Made by a program: the position numbers and the translations under genes
Part shown: positions 25,966 through 35,169 of the stretch, one piece after another
Layout: each line of letters starts with the position of its first letter
Numbering within the stretch: the stretch's first letter is position 1
The notes under the pieces: model-generated
The model's database searches: none
Told to the model about the DNA's origin: nothing
Seen by the model: the letters and a program-made list of their open reading frames with translations, nothing else
Source: JAJCYK01 sp965224285
GTDB taxonomy: Bacteria; Bacteroidota; Bacteroidia; Cytophagales; Cyclobacteriaceae
Length of the DNA stretch: 64,000 nt
NCBI GenBank assembly: GCA_965224285.1
Contig: OZ245043.1
Coordinates: 3,162,001 to 3,226,000 of the forward strand
Direction: 5' to 3'

Positions 25966-28900
25966 ATGTCGACTTTACCTGATATAGCTATTGTAGGAAT
26001 GTCCTGTAACTTTCCTGGAGCGCCTGGGATTCCCCAATATTTACAACTGCTACAGGAGGGCAGAGAAGCTATTGTCCGGATTAGCCCAAATCCCACGGTG
26101 CCATTTCTTAATAAGCTCTATCAAGATCCTGATTACGTACCTTTTCGAGGTTTACTCCAGGATGTTGATTTGTTTGATCCGGGCTTTTTTAATCTTACTC
26201 CCAGGCAAGCAGCGATATTGGACCCGCAGCACAGGATTTGGTTACAATGTGTCTATCTGGCCCTGGAGGATGCCAATTGGATTCCCGACTCTAATAAGAT
26301 AACTGGTGTTTTTGCTGGCTGCCGTGAAAGCACCTATCTGCTGCAAAACATCTGCAGCACTGCAGATGAAAAAGAACGATTGATCCATTTGGCCGGTGCA
26401 GATTCTTACCAATGGTTTATCAATAATGATAAAGATTCTTTGGCTACCCGAACCTCCTTTCTGCTGGATCTTACAGGACCTAGTGTAACGGTACAAACCG
26501 CCTGTTCCTCCTCCCTGGTGGCAGTGGCTGAGGCGTGTAAGAGTCTGCGACTGTATCAATGCGAGGCCTGTGTTGCTGGTGGTGTCACTGTAACCTTTCC
26601 TCAAAATCGGGGGCATCTTTATCAGGAAGGCAGCATATACTCCCGAGACGGTCATTGTAGGGCTTTTGATGCAGCTGCCAGCGGTACAGTTTTTGGTGAT
26701 GGCGCTGGTGTGGTGGTATTAAAGAGGCTGGAAGATGCATTGGCTCAAAAGGACCAGATACATGCGGTAATCAAGGGATGGGCGGTTAACAATGATGGGG
26801 CCGATAAAGCCAGTTTTACCGCCCCCAGTGTATCCGGACAAGCAGAGGCTGTCGCCCTGGCTCAAGCTGTCGCCGATGTGGAACCTCGATCAATTGGTTA
26901 CGTTGAAGCTCATGGCACCGGGACATTAATCGGAGATCCTATAGAGATAGAAGGACTAAGCCGGGCTTTTAACCTGGGGACTGATAATAAGGGCTTTTGC
27001 GGGGTCGGCTCAGTGAAGTCCAATATCGGCCACTTAGATGCAGCCGCAGGAATTGCCGGCATGATCAAGACTGTGCTCTCACTTAGGCACGGTCAGCTAT
27101 TCCCCAGTCTCCATTACAAAAATCCTAATCCACAGATTGATTTTGGTAGCAGTCCGTTTTACGTGGTTGATAAACTTACTCCCTGGCAGAGGGATGGCGA
27201 CATGAGACGGGCCGGGGTCAGCTCCCTCGGTGTGGGAGGTACCAACTGCCATTTGATATTGGAGGAATTTTCCGAATCACCGGAGTATGGTAACGGGCGG
27301 GGGCTGTTTTTACTACCAGTGTCTGCTAAAAATCAGACTTCTCTGGAGGCCATGGTGCATAGTTATGCTACAACTTTGGATCAGGAAGCCCACTACCAGG
27401 CCTTATGCGCTACTGCTGCCCTGTGTCGAAATCACTACCACCAAAGATGGTTTATAAATTTGAATCGGAGCCAGGAGGATGGAGATAGAATCCCCTTCAA
27501 AGATGCCCCTCCGGTTGCGGATAAGGTGGCGTTTTTATTTACCGGCCAGGGGTCGCAGAGACCAGAAATGGGTAAAGAGCTCCTGGATCATTTCCCGGTG
27601 TTCCGGCAAAGTATGGAGCAATGTGACCGGATATTGTCAGGTTATCTCGACCACTCCATTTTACAGCTGATTTCCGATCCAGCTCTTTCGAGGAAGCAAC
27701 TTAACTTAACCCAGTACACTCAACCAGCCTTATTTTCCCTGGAGTGGTCACTGGCGCGCTTATGGGAGGATTGGGGAATTAAACCGGATTATCTATTGGG
27801 CCATAGTCTGGGTGAATATGTGGCGGCCTGTATTGCTGGGATATTTACCCTCGAGGAGGCCTTACAACTGGTGAGCGCCAGAGGAAGGCTTATGGAGCAA
27901 TTATGTCCTCAGGGATCCATGGCAGCGGTATTTACTGATATGGATCAGTTGCAAACTATACTGGATCAATATCAGGACCAGGTGTCACTGGCAGCTATCA
28001 ATGGTCGTGAGCACCTGGTGATAAGCGGGGAAACCGTAGCAGTAAAGAATATTATTGAAGCTTTAAATGCAGAGGAAGTGTATACCCGTGAGTTGTCGGT
28101 ATCCCATGCTTTCCATTCGCCACTACTACAACCCATGATAGAGGAGTTCAAACAGGTTTTACTGACGGTATCTTGGAATCGATCTTCACTGCCAATCATC
28201 GATAACCTCCGGGGAACGGAGTCCTCGGCGCGCATGTCCACACCGGAATACTGGCTGGACCAGTTGCTTTCACCAGTGTGTTTTACAGCCGGGCTGGACT
28301 CCCTGCAGAAAAACGGTTGTAATATTTTCCTGGAACTTGGTCCTCATGAGGTATTATCAAAACTTGCCAGGGAATATTTCGCCGATAACGGGGACTTTAT
28401 GGTTATCGGCAGCTTATCTAAGGATGAAGGGGAACTGGCTCAGTTATGCCAAGCCGCTGGCCAATTATATGCTAGCGGGCTGGACCTGAACTGGGTCCAT
28501 ATATACCAGGATTATCGCGGGACAAGGGTAAAACTGCCAGGTTATAGTTTTCACCAACAGAGATGCTGGATCGATCCCAAACCAATGGCTTCCTATATTC
28601 CAGCGGCTGGCAATCCGATTTTGGGACAACAGATAATGCTTCCCGGCAGCAAGGAAATCAGATATCAGGTAATATATGGAGCTGATTCTCCCGGGTATCT
28701 GCGGGATCATCAGTTGTTTGAAGTTATAGTGGTCCCCGCCAGTTCTCATTTGTCCATGTTGTTAACCGCTGGCCGTGATCAATGGCCAGACCAGATGATC
28801 AGGTTTGATGATATTCTTTTCACTAAACCGTTGGAAGTTATAACGGAAGGTACTTCCGTGCAGTTGGTTTTTCGCCAAGATGAAACCCAAGAATACCAAA

Positions 28901-31167
28901 TCGAGATCTTTAGCACTCCGGGTGGCTCTGAAACCTGGTCATCGCATATCCAGGGAACATGCCGAATGACGAGCCCTGAAGAAACAGATCCTTTTCCAGT
29001 TGATCAATTCAAAAGAGAAAGTCTCCGGACCATTACCGCCAGTGAGTTTTACGAAACCATGTGGGCCAACAAAAAAGGAACCGGGCCACAACTGAGATGG
29101 CTTGATACTATTTGGGTAGGACACCAGGAGGCTTTTGCCAGTACCAGGCTCCCGGAATTGACAGATCCAATCAATTACTTCAGAGTACATCCAGGGTTGG
29201 TGGAAGCTTCATTTCAATTGCTACATACTTGTAGGAGTTTTGAATGGGAAAGGCAGTTGGAAGAAGAGCAGTTTACCTATGTGCCATTTTCTATAGCGGC
29301 CGTAACCTGGTACCGGGAACCAACAGCACACAATTTGTGGTGCCATGCTCGACTGTCTGAACAAGATACTGGCGACGCCGACAACGTAGTGGGTGACCTT
29401 AAGATATTTAATGCCGATGGAGGGCTGGTTTTATTGATCGAGAGCTTTCATCTGAAAAAACTGCATAGTAATCAGTTGAATAGTAGAATACCATCGATAA
29501 AGAACCTCCTTTATAAAAACCGCTGGTTTCCACTGGACATGGATGCTGAACCAAATCTTCAGCTGGAAGGACATTGGCTGGTAGTTTCAGACCAATCCGA
29601 GTATCACGCCCAACTTATGCAAATGATAAAAACGGCCGGTGGTATAGGTCAGTTGGTCGACCCCCATGCGGAGATGGAAACAGCGATAAGTAAACCTCCC
29701 GAGGGATTAATTTACTGGCTTAAAGCTGAGGGAATATCTTCACCGCCAAATGGGCGATTTCCCCAGATCGATAACTGGTATAAATTGATAAAGTATCTGA
29801 TAAATTTACAAATCGGCGAGAACCTGATATTGCGCTTGATTGTCGAGAGCCCCCAGCAATGGAAAGAGTCCTGGGGATATCAACAAGCGGCAATTATAGC
29901 CATGAGTAAGGTTCTGGCCCGGGAGCAGGGATGGCAGGTTCAAATCATAGAGGTGGATCCCACAATTGGGATCCCGTGGGACATGCTGCGGTCGGCGTTG
30001 CAAAGCTCGCAGTTCCAGCTAAGAATAATTAAAGAGCAGTTGCAGCGTGCCGGATTGGTACCCTTGAAGTTTACCACTTCAAATCCAAATTTAAAGTTCA
30101 GCCCATCCCATACCATGATAATTACCGGAGGATGGTCATCGCAAAGTGAGCTTTTAGCAGGTTGGCTGCTGGAGCAAGGAGCGGGTGAAGCCATAGTAAC
30201 CGATTGTGTCCAGGATAGCGCCTGGAACAAGATCGCACTGGATAACGGGGCTAAGATCAAGCGCAGTAACTTGAACTTGTCCGTTTGGGATGAGGTTCAG
30301 AAATTAAAACAATATATTGATCATTCTGATAAGACTTGGGCTGGAATATTCATAATACCACCGGAGATGGAGGATAGCGTAATACAGAATCTGGATCCCA
30401 ATCACCTGAATGCTCTAATCCATCGAAATACCGTTGCGGCATTTCAACTCTATAAAGCCACCCGAGAAATATCAATACCATATTTTGTTTGCTTCTCATC
30501 TAATTCAGTGGTCATGGGCACTCCGGGACAGACCGCTTACGCAGCGTCAAATGCGATGCTGGATCATATGGTGGTACAGCGGGCCGGTGAAGGGCTGCCG
30601 GCATTATCCATCAATTGGGGTCCCTGGTCTACCGTGGGTTCTGCAGCAAAGCTGTCTCAATCCGCTCGCAAACACTTAAAGAATCAAGGGTGGGAACCTA
30701 TGGAATCCAGTACCGGCTTAGCAGCTCTGAAATGTGTAATGGAGTCAGGTGAAAATCAGGTAGCAGTGCTGCCATTGGATTGGGAAGTGTTTGGAGATCA
30801 GTTGCCAGACTACCTGAAAGGCTATTTCAAAGAGATGATTTCTGCCGGCGAAATACCCCCTGTATTGGAGTCGGAACCTTCTATACGGGATCAACTTTCC
30901 ACTGCTCATGAAAATCAATTACCGAAGCTGATGCTGGGTTTCCTGCAGCGTATGGCCTCGGAAGTATCCGGTTTTCCACCAGATCATTTTACTCCTTCCC
31001 ACAACCTTATCGACCTGGGACTGGATTCACTGATGGGGGTAATGGTAAGCAATAAGGTTAAATCCCAACTAAACTTAAAAATTCCTCTGGGGAATTTTAT
31101 TGGCAGGTCCAGTTTGCAAGAAATTTCTGGAAAGCTACTGGATCAATGGCATAAAAATAATTCGTAG
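25966..31167 (+). CDS. Type I polyketide synthase, KS-AT-DH-KR-ACP
   Basis: A 1733-residue single-module synthase. KS (about 5-425) is intact: Cys180 (TACSSS), His316 (EAHGTGT), His356 (NIGHLDAAAG). AT (about 520-830) has Ser614 in GHSLGEY and the HAFH motif that predicts malonyl-CoA. The DH-like region has His915 (RDHQLFEVIVVP), but Gly of HxxxGxxxxP is Glu and the catalytic Asp is Glu1080 (HPGLVEAS). The KR-like region keeps Ser1512, Tyr1525 and Asn1529, but the NADPH motif reads GGWSSQS (1388-1394) and the usual HAAG and Lys are gone. ACP Ser1688 is in LGLDSLMG. No thioesterase. A loading didomain precedes it, implying one or more malonate additions to an acid starter. Confidence 0.93.
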   Translation: MSTLPDIAIVGMSCNFPGAPGIPQYLQLLQEGREAIVRISPNPTVPFLNKLYQDPDYVPFRGLLQDVDLFDPGFFNLTPRQAAILDPQHRIWLQCVYLALEDANWIPDSNKITGVFAGCRESTYLLQNICSTADEKERLIHLAGADSYQWFINNDKDSLATRTSFLLDLTGPSVTVQTACSSSLVAVAEACKSLRLYQCEACVAGGVTVTFPQNRGHLYQEGSIYSRDGHCRAFDAAASGTVFGDGAGVVVLKRLEDALAQKDQIHAVIKGWAVNNDGADKASFTAPSVSGQAEAVALAQAVADVEPRSIGYVEAHGTGTLIGDPIEIEGLSRAFNLGTDNKGFCGVGSVKSNIGHLDAAAGIAGMIKTVLSLRHGQLFPSLHYKNPNPQIDFGSSPFYVVDKLTPWQRDGDMRRAGVSSLGVGGTNCHLILEEFSESPEYGNGRGLFLLPVSAKNQTSLEAMVHSYATTLDQEAHYQALCATAALCRNHYHQRWFINLNRSQEDGDRIPFKDAPPVADKVAFLFTGQGSQRPEMGKELLDHFPVFRQSMEQCDRILSGYLDHSILQLISDPALSRKQLNLTQYTQPALFSLEWSLARLWEDWGIKPDYLLGHSLGEYVAACIAGIFTLEEALQLVSARGRLMEQLCPQGSMAAVFTDMDQLQTILDQYQDQVSLAAINGREHLVISGETVAVKNIIEALNAEEVYTRELSVSHAFHSPLLQPMIEEFKQVLLTVSWNRSSLPIIDNLRGTESSARMSTPEYWLDQLLSPVCFTAGLDSLQKNGCNIFLELGPHEVLSKLAREYFADNGDFMVIGSLSKDEGELAQLCQAAGQLYASGLDLNWVHIYQDYRGTRVKLPGYSFHQQRCWIDPKPMASYIPAAGNPILGQQIMLPGSKEIRYQVIYGADSPGYLRDHQLFEVIVVPASSHLSMLLTAGRDQWPDQMIRFDDILFTKPLEVITEGTSVQLVFRQDETQEYQIEIFSTPGGSETWSSHIQGTCRMTSPEETDPFPVDQFKRESLRTITASEFYETMWANKKGTGPQLRWLDTIWVGHQEAFASTRLPELTDPINYFRVHPGLVEASFQLLHTCRSFEWERQLEEEQFTYVPFSIAAVTWYREPTAHNLWCHARLSEQDTGDADNVVGDLKIFNADGGLVLLIESFHLKKLHSNQLNSRIPSIKNLLYKNRWFPLDMDAEPNLQLEGHWLVVSDQSEYHAQLMQMIKTAGGIGQLVDPHAEMETAISKPPEGLIYWLKAEGISSPPNGRFPQIDNWYKLIKYLINLQIGENLILRLIVESPQQWKESWGYQQAAIIAMSKVLAREQGWQVQIIEVDPTIGIPWDMLRSALQSSQFQLRIIKEQLQRAGLVPLKFTTSNPNLKFSPSHTMIITGGWSSQSELLAGWLLEQGAGEAIVTDCVQDSAWNKIALDNGAKIKRSNLNLSVWDEVQKLKQYIDHSDKTWAGIFIIPPEMEDSVIQNLDPNHLNALIHRNTVAAFQLYKATREISIPYFVCFSSNSVVMGTPGQTAYAASNAMLDHMVVQRAGEGLPALSINWGPWSTVGSAAKLSQSARKHLKNQGWEPMESSTGLAALKCVMESGENQVAVLPLDWEVFGDQLPDYLKGYFKEMISAGEIPPVLESEPSIRDQLSTAHENQLPKLMLGFLQRMASEVSGFPPDHFTPSHNLIDLGLDSLMGVMVSNKVKSQLNLKIPLGNFIGRSSLQEISGKLLDQWHKNNS

Positions 31168-31170
31168 GGA

Positions 31171-31692
31171 TTACTTCATAGTGGAGATTTTTTTCATCAA
31201 TTGGTCCAGTGACTGTATGGAGGGTTCGGAAACCTCACCCTTTTCTATCCAAACATGATGATGTCCCAGGTAATTCATTCCCAGGTAGCCAGCGGTGGCC
31301 TTGAGTGGTATTTCAAACGAGGTAATAGGATTCGGATCTCTGCTACAGCTTATCGAAGCCAGATACTTACCCCTGAATTTACGCCCCAAGTCCTTATATG
31401 GTTCGTCCAATAGATCGGAGATTCTGTCCATAAATACCTTCATACGACCGCTAACGCTGTACCAATAAACCGGCGTGATCCATATTTGAATCCTGTGATC
31501 CAGTATTTTATCAATTGATTGGAGAAAATCATCGTGTTTGTTGGCATGTAAGTAGTCGTAATGACCGATGTTTATTTGGGTGAGATCGAACAAAGACCAA
31601 TGTGGTTGATGCAAACGCAGGTAATCCGTGAACTTACGGGTATCGCCGTTGTTTCTGGCACTTCCTTCTATTAATGCTACTTCTCTATGCAA
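31171..31692 (-). CDS. NADPH-dependent FMN reductase-like flavoprotein
   Basis: A 173-residue flavodoxin-fold protein. The FMN phosphate loop is in LIEGSARNNGDTRKF, and the second signature is TPVYWYSVSGRMKVFMDRI. The family includes quinone and FMN reductases and some tailoring enzymes. No ATG precedes the phosphate-binding loop, so the start is the TTG at 31692-31690. It is convergent with the PKS gene and separated by 3 bases, so it is not in the same transcript. It could still tailor the product, but this is only proximity. Confidence 0.82.
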   Translation of the reverse strand: MHREVALIEGSARNNGDTRKFTDYLRLHQPHWSLFDLTQINIGHYDYLHANKHDDFLQSIDKILDHRIQIWITPVYWYSVSGRMKVFMDRISDLLDEPYKDLGRKFRGKYLASISCSRDPNPITSFEIPLKATAGYLGMNYLGHHHVWIEKGEVSEPSIQSLDQLMKKISTMK

Positions 31693-31729
31693 TTTCCTAT
31701 TACAAACCTTGAACTGTTAACTAGAGCGC

Positions 31730-31758
31730 CAAATTTACTAAATTGAAAACCAACGCAA
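31730..31758 (-). promoter_or_regulatory. Candidate Bacteroidota-type promoter
   Basis: On the minus strand, TTG (31758-31756), an 18-base spacer and TAAATTTG (31737-31730) match the TTG / TAnnTTTG pattern completely. It lies about 38 bases upstream of the FMN reductase-like start. Confidence 0.45.
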
Positions 31759-31768
31759 TAATGATGAA

Positions 31769-33325
31769 ATGTTGAAGGGGTTAAAAGAAAAAACGGTTTA
31801 CCAGTTTCGAAGTATGGTTAGTTTCTGTGCTCTGATTCTTTGCACCTGTTTTTTGACCCTGCCCCTTTGGGGTCAACATTTCAATGAAGAAGAAACCAGG
31901 CCAAATGTACTGTTTATTCTAACCGATGACCTGGGTTATGGGGATATCCGAGCTTTGAATTCACAGGCTGGAGTCAGTACTCCCAACATGGATGTACTGG
32001 TAAAAGAGGGCATACATTTTACGGATGCACATTCTGCTTCTGCTGTTTGTACACCCACGCGTTACGGCATTCTAACCGGTCGCTATGCCTGGCGAAGCAG
32101 TCTCAAATCCGGCGTTCTATGGGGATATTCAGCACCTTTAATTGAACCTGACAGGCCCACAATAGCTTCCTTTCTTCAGAGAGAGGGATATCATACGGCG
32201 GTTATTGGCAAATGGCACCTGGGATTAGGCTGGCAGCCTGTTGACAGGGGGAAGGCCATCGTCCCTTATGATCATCAATTACTTTATGACAAGTCTCGCG
32301 GAAGCAATGTAGACTTTACAAAACCCGTTACCGGGGGGCCGCTGAGCCTGGGATTCGACTACTCATACATTTTTCCCGCATCGCTGGATATGACCCCATA
32401 TCTATATCTGGAAAACGACCAGCCAACAGAACCAGCTAGTGGCTATACTTCAGGTAGAAATGAGGGAGAACATGGCCGCGGGGTGTTTTACCGGGCGGGA
32501 GAAATCAGCCCCAGCTTGAAGGTAGACTCTGTGCTCTCTGATCTGGCTGAGGCAGCGATACATTACTTGGAAAAACGCCAAAACCGGGATCAGCCATTTT
32601 TCCTGTATCTTTCTTTAACCGCACCCCATACTCCTTGGCTCCCCCCTGATGAATTTTCCCCTAAATCAGCGTCCGGCCGCTATGGAGATTTTGTACAATA
32701 CACCGACTACAATATCGGTAAAGTCCTGGATGCTCTGCATCGTTACGGATTAAAAGATAATACTTTGGTGGTGCTGACTTCCGATAATGGTGCACACTGG
32801 ACCCCGGAGGACAAAAAAAAGTTTGAACATCGCCCTAACTATATCTTCAAAGGGCAAAAAGCCGATATTTATGAAGGTGGGCATCGCGTACCCCTTATAC
32901 TTCGCTGGCCTGAAAGGATAACTCCGGGTTCAATATCCGGGCAGCTGATTAGTTCCACTGATTGGTTTGCCACCTTCGCGGGGATCTTAGGAAAAGCAGT
33001 ACCCCAGCAGGCTGCAGAAGATAGTTACAATATGGTGGAAGCAATTATTAATCCCAGTGAGAAGGAGATCAGGCCAACTATGATTCAGCATTCACTAAAC
33101 GGACATTTTGCTATACGGATGGGGCAGTGGAAGTATACACCACAATTAGGGTCTGGTGGTTTTAGTACCCCGGCTAGCCGTGAACCGGATCCCGGGGAAA
33201 GCGCCGCCACTTTATACAACCTTACCCAAGACCCCGGTGAGCAGTATAACCTTTACTGGCAGCAAAAAGAACGAGCACAAGAGATGCATCAAAAACTACA
33301 AGAGATTACCGGGCAGGAGTTTTAG
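31769..33325 (+). CDS. Secreted sulfatase (S1 family, arylsulfatase-like)
   Basis: A 518-residue exported sulfatase. The signal peptide is long unless translation begins at Met16 (MVSFCALILCTCFLTLPLWG). The metal-binding start VLFILTDDLGYGD is followed by Cys94 in CTPTR, the Cys-type site that is converted to formylglycine by a sulfatase-maturing enzyme. Further conserved elements are GKWHLG, TAPHTPW and TSDNGAHW. It removes sulfate esters from glycans or small molecules in the periplasm. No maturase is encoded in the window. The 3' end overlaps the convergent Gfo/Idh gene by 20 bases. Confidence 0.93.
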   Translation: MLKGLKEKTVYQFRSMVSFCALILCTCFLTLPLWGQHFNEEETRPNVLFILTDDLGYGDIRALNSQAGVSTPNMDVLVKEGIHFTDAHSASAVCTPTRYGILTGRYAWRSSLKSGVLWGYSAPLIEPDRPTIASFLQREGYHTAVIGKWHLGLGWQPVDRGKAIVPYDHQLLYDKSRGSNVDFTKPVTGGPLSLGFDYSYIFPASLDMTPYLYLENDQPTEPASGYTSGRNEGEHGRGVFYRAGEISPSLKVDSVLSDLAEAAIHYLEKRQNRDQPFFLYLSLTAPHTPWLPPDEFSPKSASGRYGDFVQYTDYNIGKVLDALHRYGLKDNTLVVLTSDNGAHWTPEDKKKFEHRPNYIFKGQKADIYEGGHRVPLILRWPERITPGSISGQLISSTDWFATFAGILGKAVPQQAAEDSYNMVEAIINPSEKEIRPTMIQHSLNGHFAIRMGQWKYTPQLGSGGFSTPASREPDPGESAATLYNLTQDPGEQYNLYWQQKERAQEMHQKLQEITGQEF

Positions 33326-34457
33326 GCAATTCATCAAACCTCACTGTTCGTTTTTCACCGGCTGATATTTTTGCCGCCTCCAGGATCTTCATAACGGTAA
33401 GATTATTGTCCAGGCTGCTCAGATCACCTGGAGCAATCTGTAATTCTCCTCTTATCACCCCTATAAAATAGCGAAACGGATCGCTGACTTCAGCAGGCAG
33501 GGTGGGGGCCTCCATTTGAAATGCCCCATCTTTTTCAGATTTCATTATTTCAAGATCCTTGGAATTTAGGCTGTGGAGATATCCATGCTGGGTATACACT
33601 TCAAGGTCTTTCCGGTTATAGTTCCAGTTCCAACTGGCTTGAATAATAGTTTGTGAACCGGGGTAAGTAATTATTATGGTGGCTTCGTCGTCCACCTTAG
33701 GATAAATATGGGGCTTGATTTGCTGAGTTACGGCGGTTACCTCCAAAGGTTGCTGGTGGTGCAGCCAGGTTGATAAATTAGCACCGTAACATCCGAAGTC
33801 CGTTAAGGCCCCGGCTCCATTCCAATATGGGTCTGTCAACCATTCCAGGAATTCAGGATCTACCCCGATCTCTTTGGGACCGGGGTGCCCGTCATGGACT
33901 ACCATCTTACGAATTGGCCCAAACAGACTGGAATCCCGGGTCAGTAATCCCTGTAAGTGCTGGTTGCTACGATACCAGGTAGTCTCATAATTGGTCAGCA
34001 AGTGGATGTTGTATTGCCTGGCTAACGCGGCCATTTTATAGGCATGCTCCAGGTTAATTGCCAATGGCTTCTCCACCATCACATGGATACCTTTGGGAGC
34101 ACATTGCTCCACTACCCTTAAGTGATCTCGAATGGTATTGAAGGCGGTAACGGCCTCAGGCTGGGTTTTTTCCAACATTTCTTCAATAGTTGGATATACC
34201 AGGCTCATAGGCAGATCATAGCGGGACAAAAACCTCTCCGCCAGATCCCTGTTTGGTTCAACAATTCCTACAATTTCGAAATCCCCGTCTCCGGCGCGGT
34301 TGAGTATCCAATGAACATGGGAATGTACCAAGCCCACCACTCCAATTTTTAGCGGCGGATCTTCATTTACTACCCCCTCGCCTTTTGATTCTATGGTTGT
34401 CTGGATCAAAAGCATGATAGTCCAGTAAAAAACCAGGGATAGAGCCGTGTTGTTCAT
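33306..34457 (-). CDS. Gfo/Idh/MocA-family oxidoreductase with N-terminal signal
   Basis: A 383-residue NAD(P)-dependent oxidoreductase. The hydrophobic N terminus (MNNTALSLVFYWTIMLLI) looks like a Sec signal or anchor; no twin Arg is present. The Rossmann start is KIGVVGLVHSHVHW, with His where the usual GxGxxG has Gly. The conserved EKPLA (Lys of the active site) is at MVEKPLAIN, and a GALTDFGCYG-type metal/His-equivalent loop follows. The C-terminal beta-sheet domain is complete. Such enzymes oxidise sugar derivatives; export is unusual because the cofactor is cytoplasmic. Downstream of it in the same direction nothing follows. Confidence 0.85.
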   Translation of the reverse strand: MNNTALSLVFYWTIMLLIQTTIESKGEGVVNEDPPLKIGVVGLVHSHVHWILNRAGDGDFEIVGIVEPNRDLAERFLSRYDLPMSLVYPTIEEMLEKTQPEAVTAFNTIRDHLRVVEQCAPKGIHVMVEKPLAINLEHAYKMAALARQYNIHLLTNYETTWYRSNQHLQGLLTRDSSLFGPIRKMVVHDGHPGPKEIGVDPEFLEWLTDPYWNGAGALTDFGCYGANLSTWLHHQQPLEVTAVTQQIKPHIYPKVDDEATIIITYPGSQTIIQASWNWNYNRKDLEVYTQHGYLHSLNSKDLEIMKSEKDGAFQMEAPTLPAEVSDPFRYFIGVIRGELQIAPGDLSSLDNNLTVMKILEAAKISAGEKRTVRFDELPKTPAR

Positions 34458-34470
34458 GTTAAATATTCAG

Positions 34471-35139
34471 TTAATTAGCAGAAGCTGCCAGTCGGTTAAT
34501 ATCCCTGTTGGTCAGATATTGGTTGGGCATATTGGAGGTAGCCACCCGTATCATGGCCTGTCCAACCTTGGTGGTATCAGTAACCAGCCCGGGGAACAAT
34601 GACTTGACCAGGGGGTAAAAGGGACTGGAAATAGCGTATATCGTGTTATACCAACTGGTCTGGGACTTAATCCCGTTCAGGGGCTGGATATATCCTGGAC
34701 GGAATAGATAAACATTCCGGAAAGGCATTTTCAATAAATCCTCTTCGGTGCGACCCTTGACCCGGGCCCACATGGTATTGCTGGATGCGTCTGTTCCCGC
34801 TCCGGAAACATAGCAGAAAGTCATATTGGGATTAGCACCAACCAGAATATTGGCGAAATCTATGGTAATATCATAAGTAATAGCGGTGTATTTTTGCTCA
34901 GAAATACCCATGGCTGATATTCCCATACAGTAGAAACAGGCATCAAATTTCTCATAGGAATTTTTGAGCCCGGATAATTGTTGGAAATCAGGAATAATGA
35001 TCTCAGATATTTTAGGATGAACTATATCCAGGGGTCTTCGATTTACCATCGTGACCTTTTTCACCAGGGAGCTGTCCAAACATTCCAGTAGGACCCCCTT
35101 ACCGACCATTCCGGAAGCACCGGTTAAAATAACCTTCAA
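34471..35139 (-). CDS. NAD(P)-binding Rossmann protein (atypical SDR, NmrA/HTATIP2-like)
   Basis: A 222-residue protein with the nucleotide-binding motif LTGASGMVGKGV at its N terminus, a short central region CFYCMGISAMG and YVSGAGTD. It is an atypical short-chain dehydrogenase with no clear YxxxK pair, as in HTATIP2-like epimerase-fold proteins. There is no in-frame ATG between the upstream stop and the Rossmann motif, so it begins at the TTG at 35139-35137. It lies 13 bases before the Gfo/Idh gene and 30 after the PDZ-hydrolase, so all three may be one transcript. Confidence 0.83.
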   Translation of the reverse strand: MKVILTGASGMVGKGVLLECLDSSLVKKVTMVNRRPLDIVHPKISEIIIPDFQQLSGLKNSYEKFDACFYCMGISAMGISEQKYTAITYDITIDFANILVGANPNMTFCYVSGAGTDASSNTMWARVKGRTEEDLLKMPFRNVYLFRPGYIQPLNGIKSQTSWYNTIYAISSPFYPLVKSLFPGLVTDTTKVGQAMIRVATSNMPNQYLTNRDINRLAASAN

Positions 35140-35169
35140 GGATAAATGAAACAGTTGAATGTTACGATC

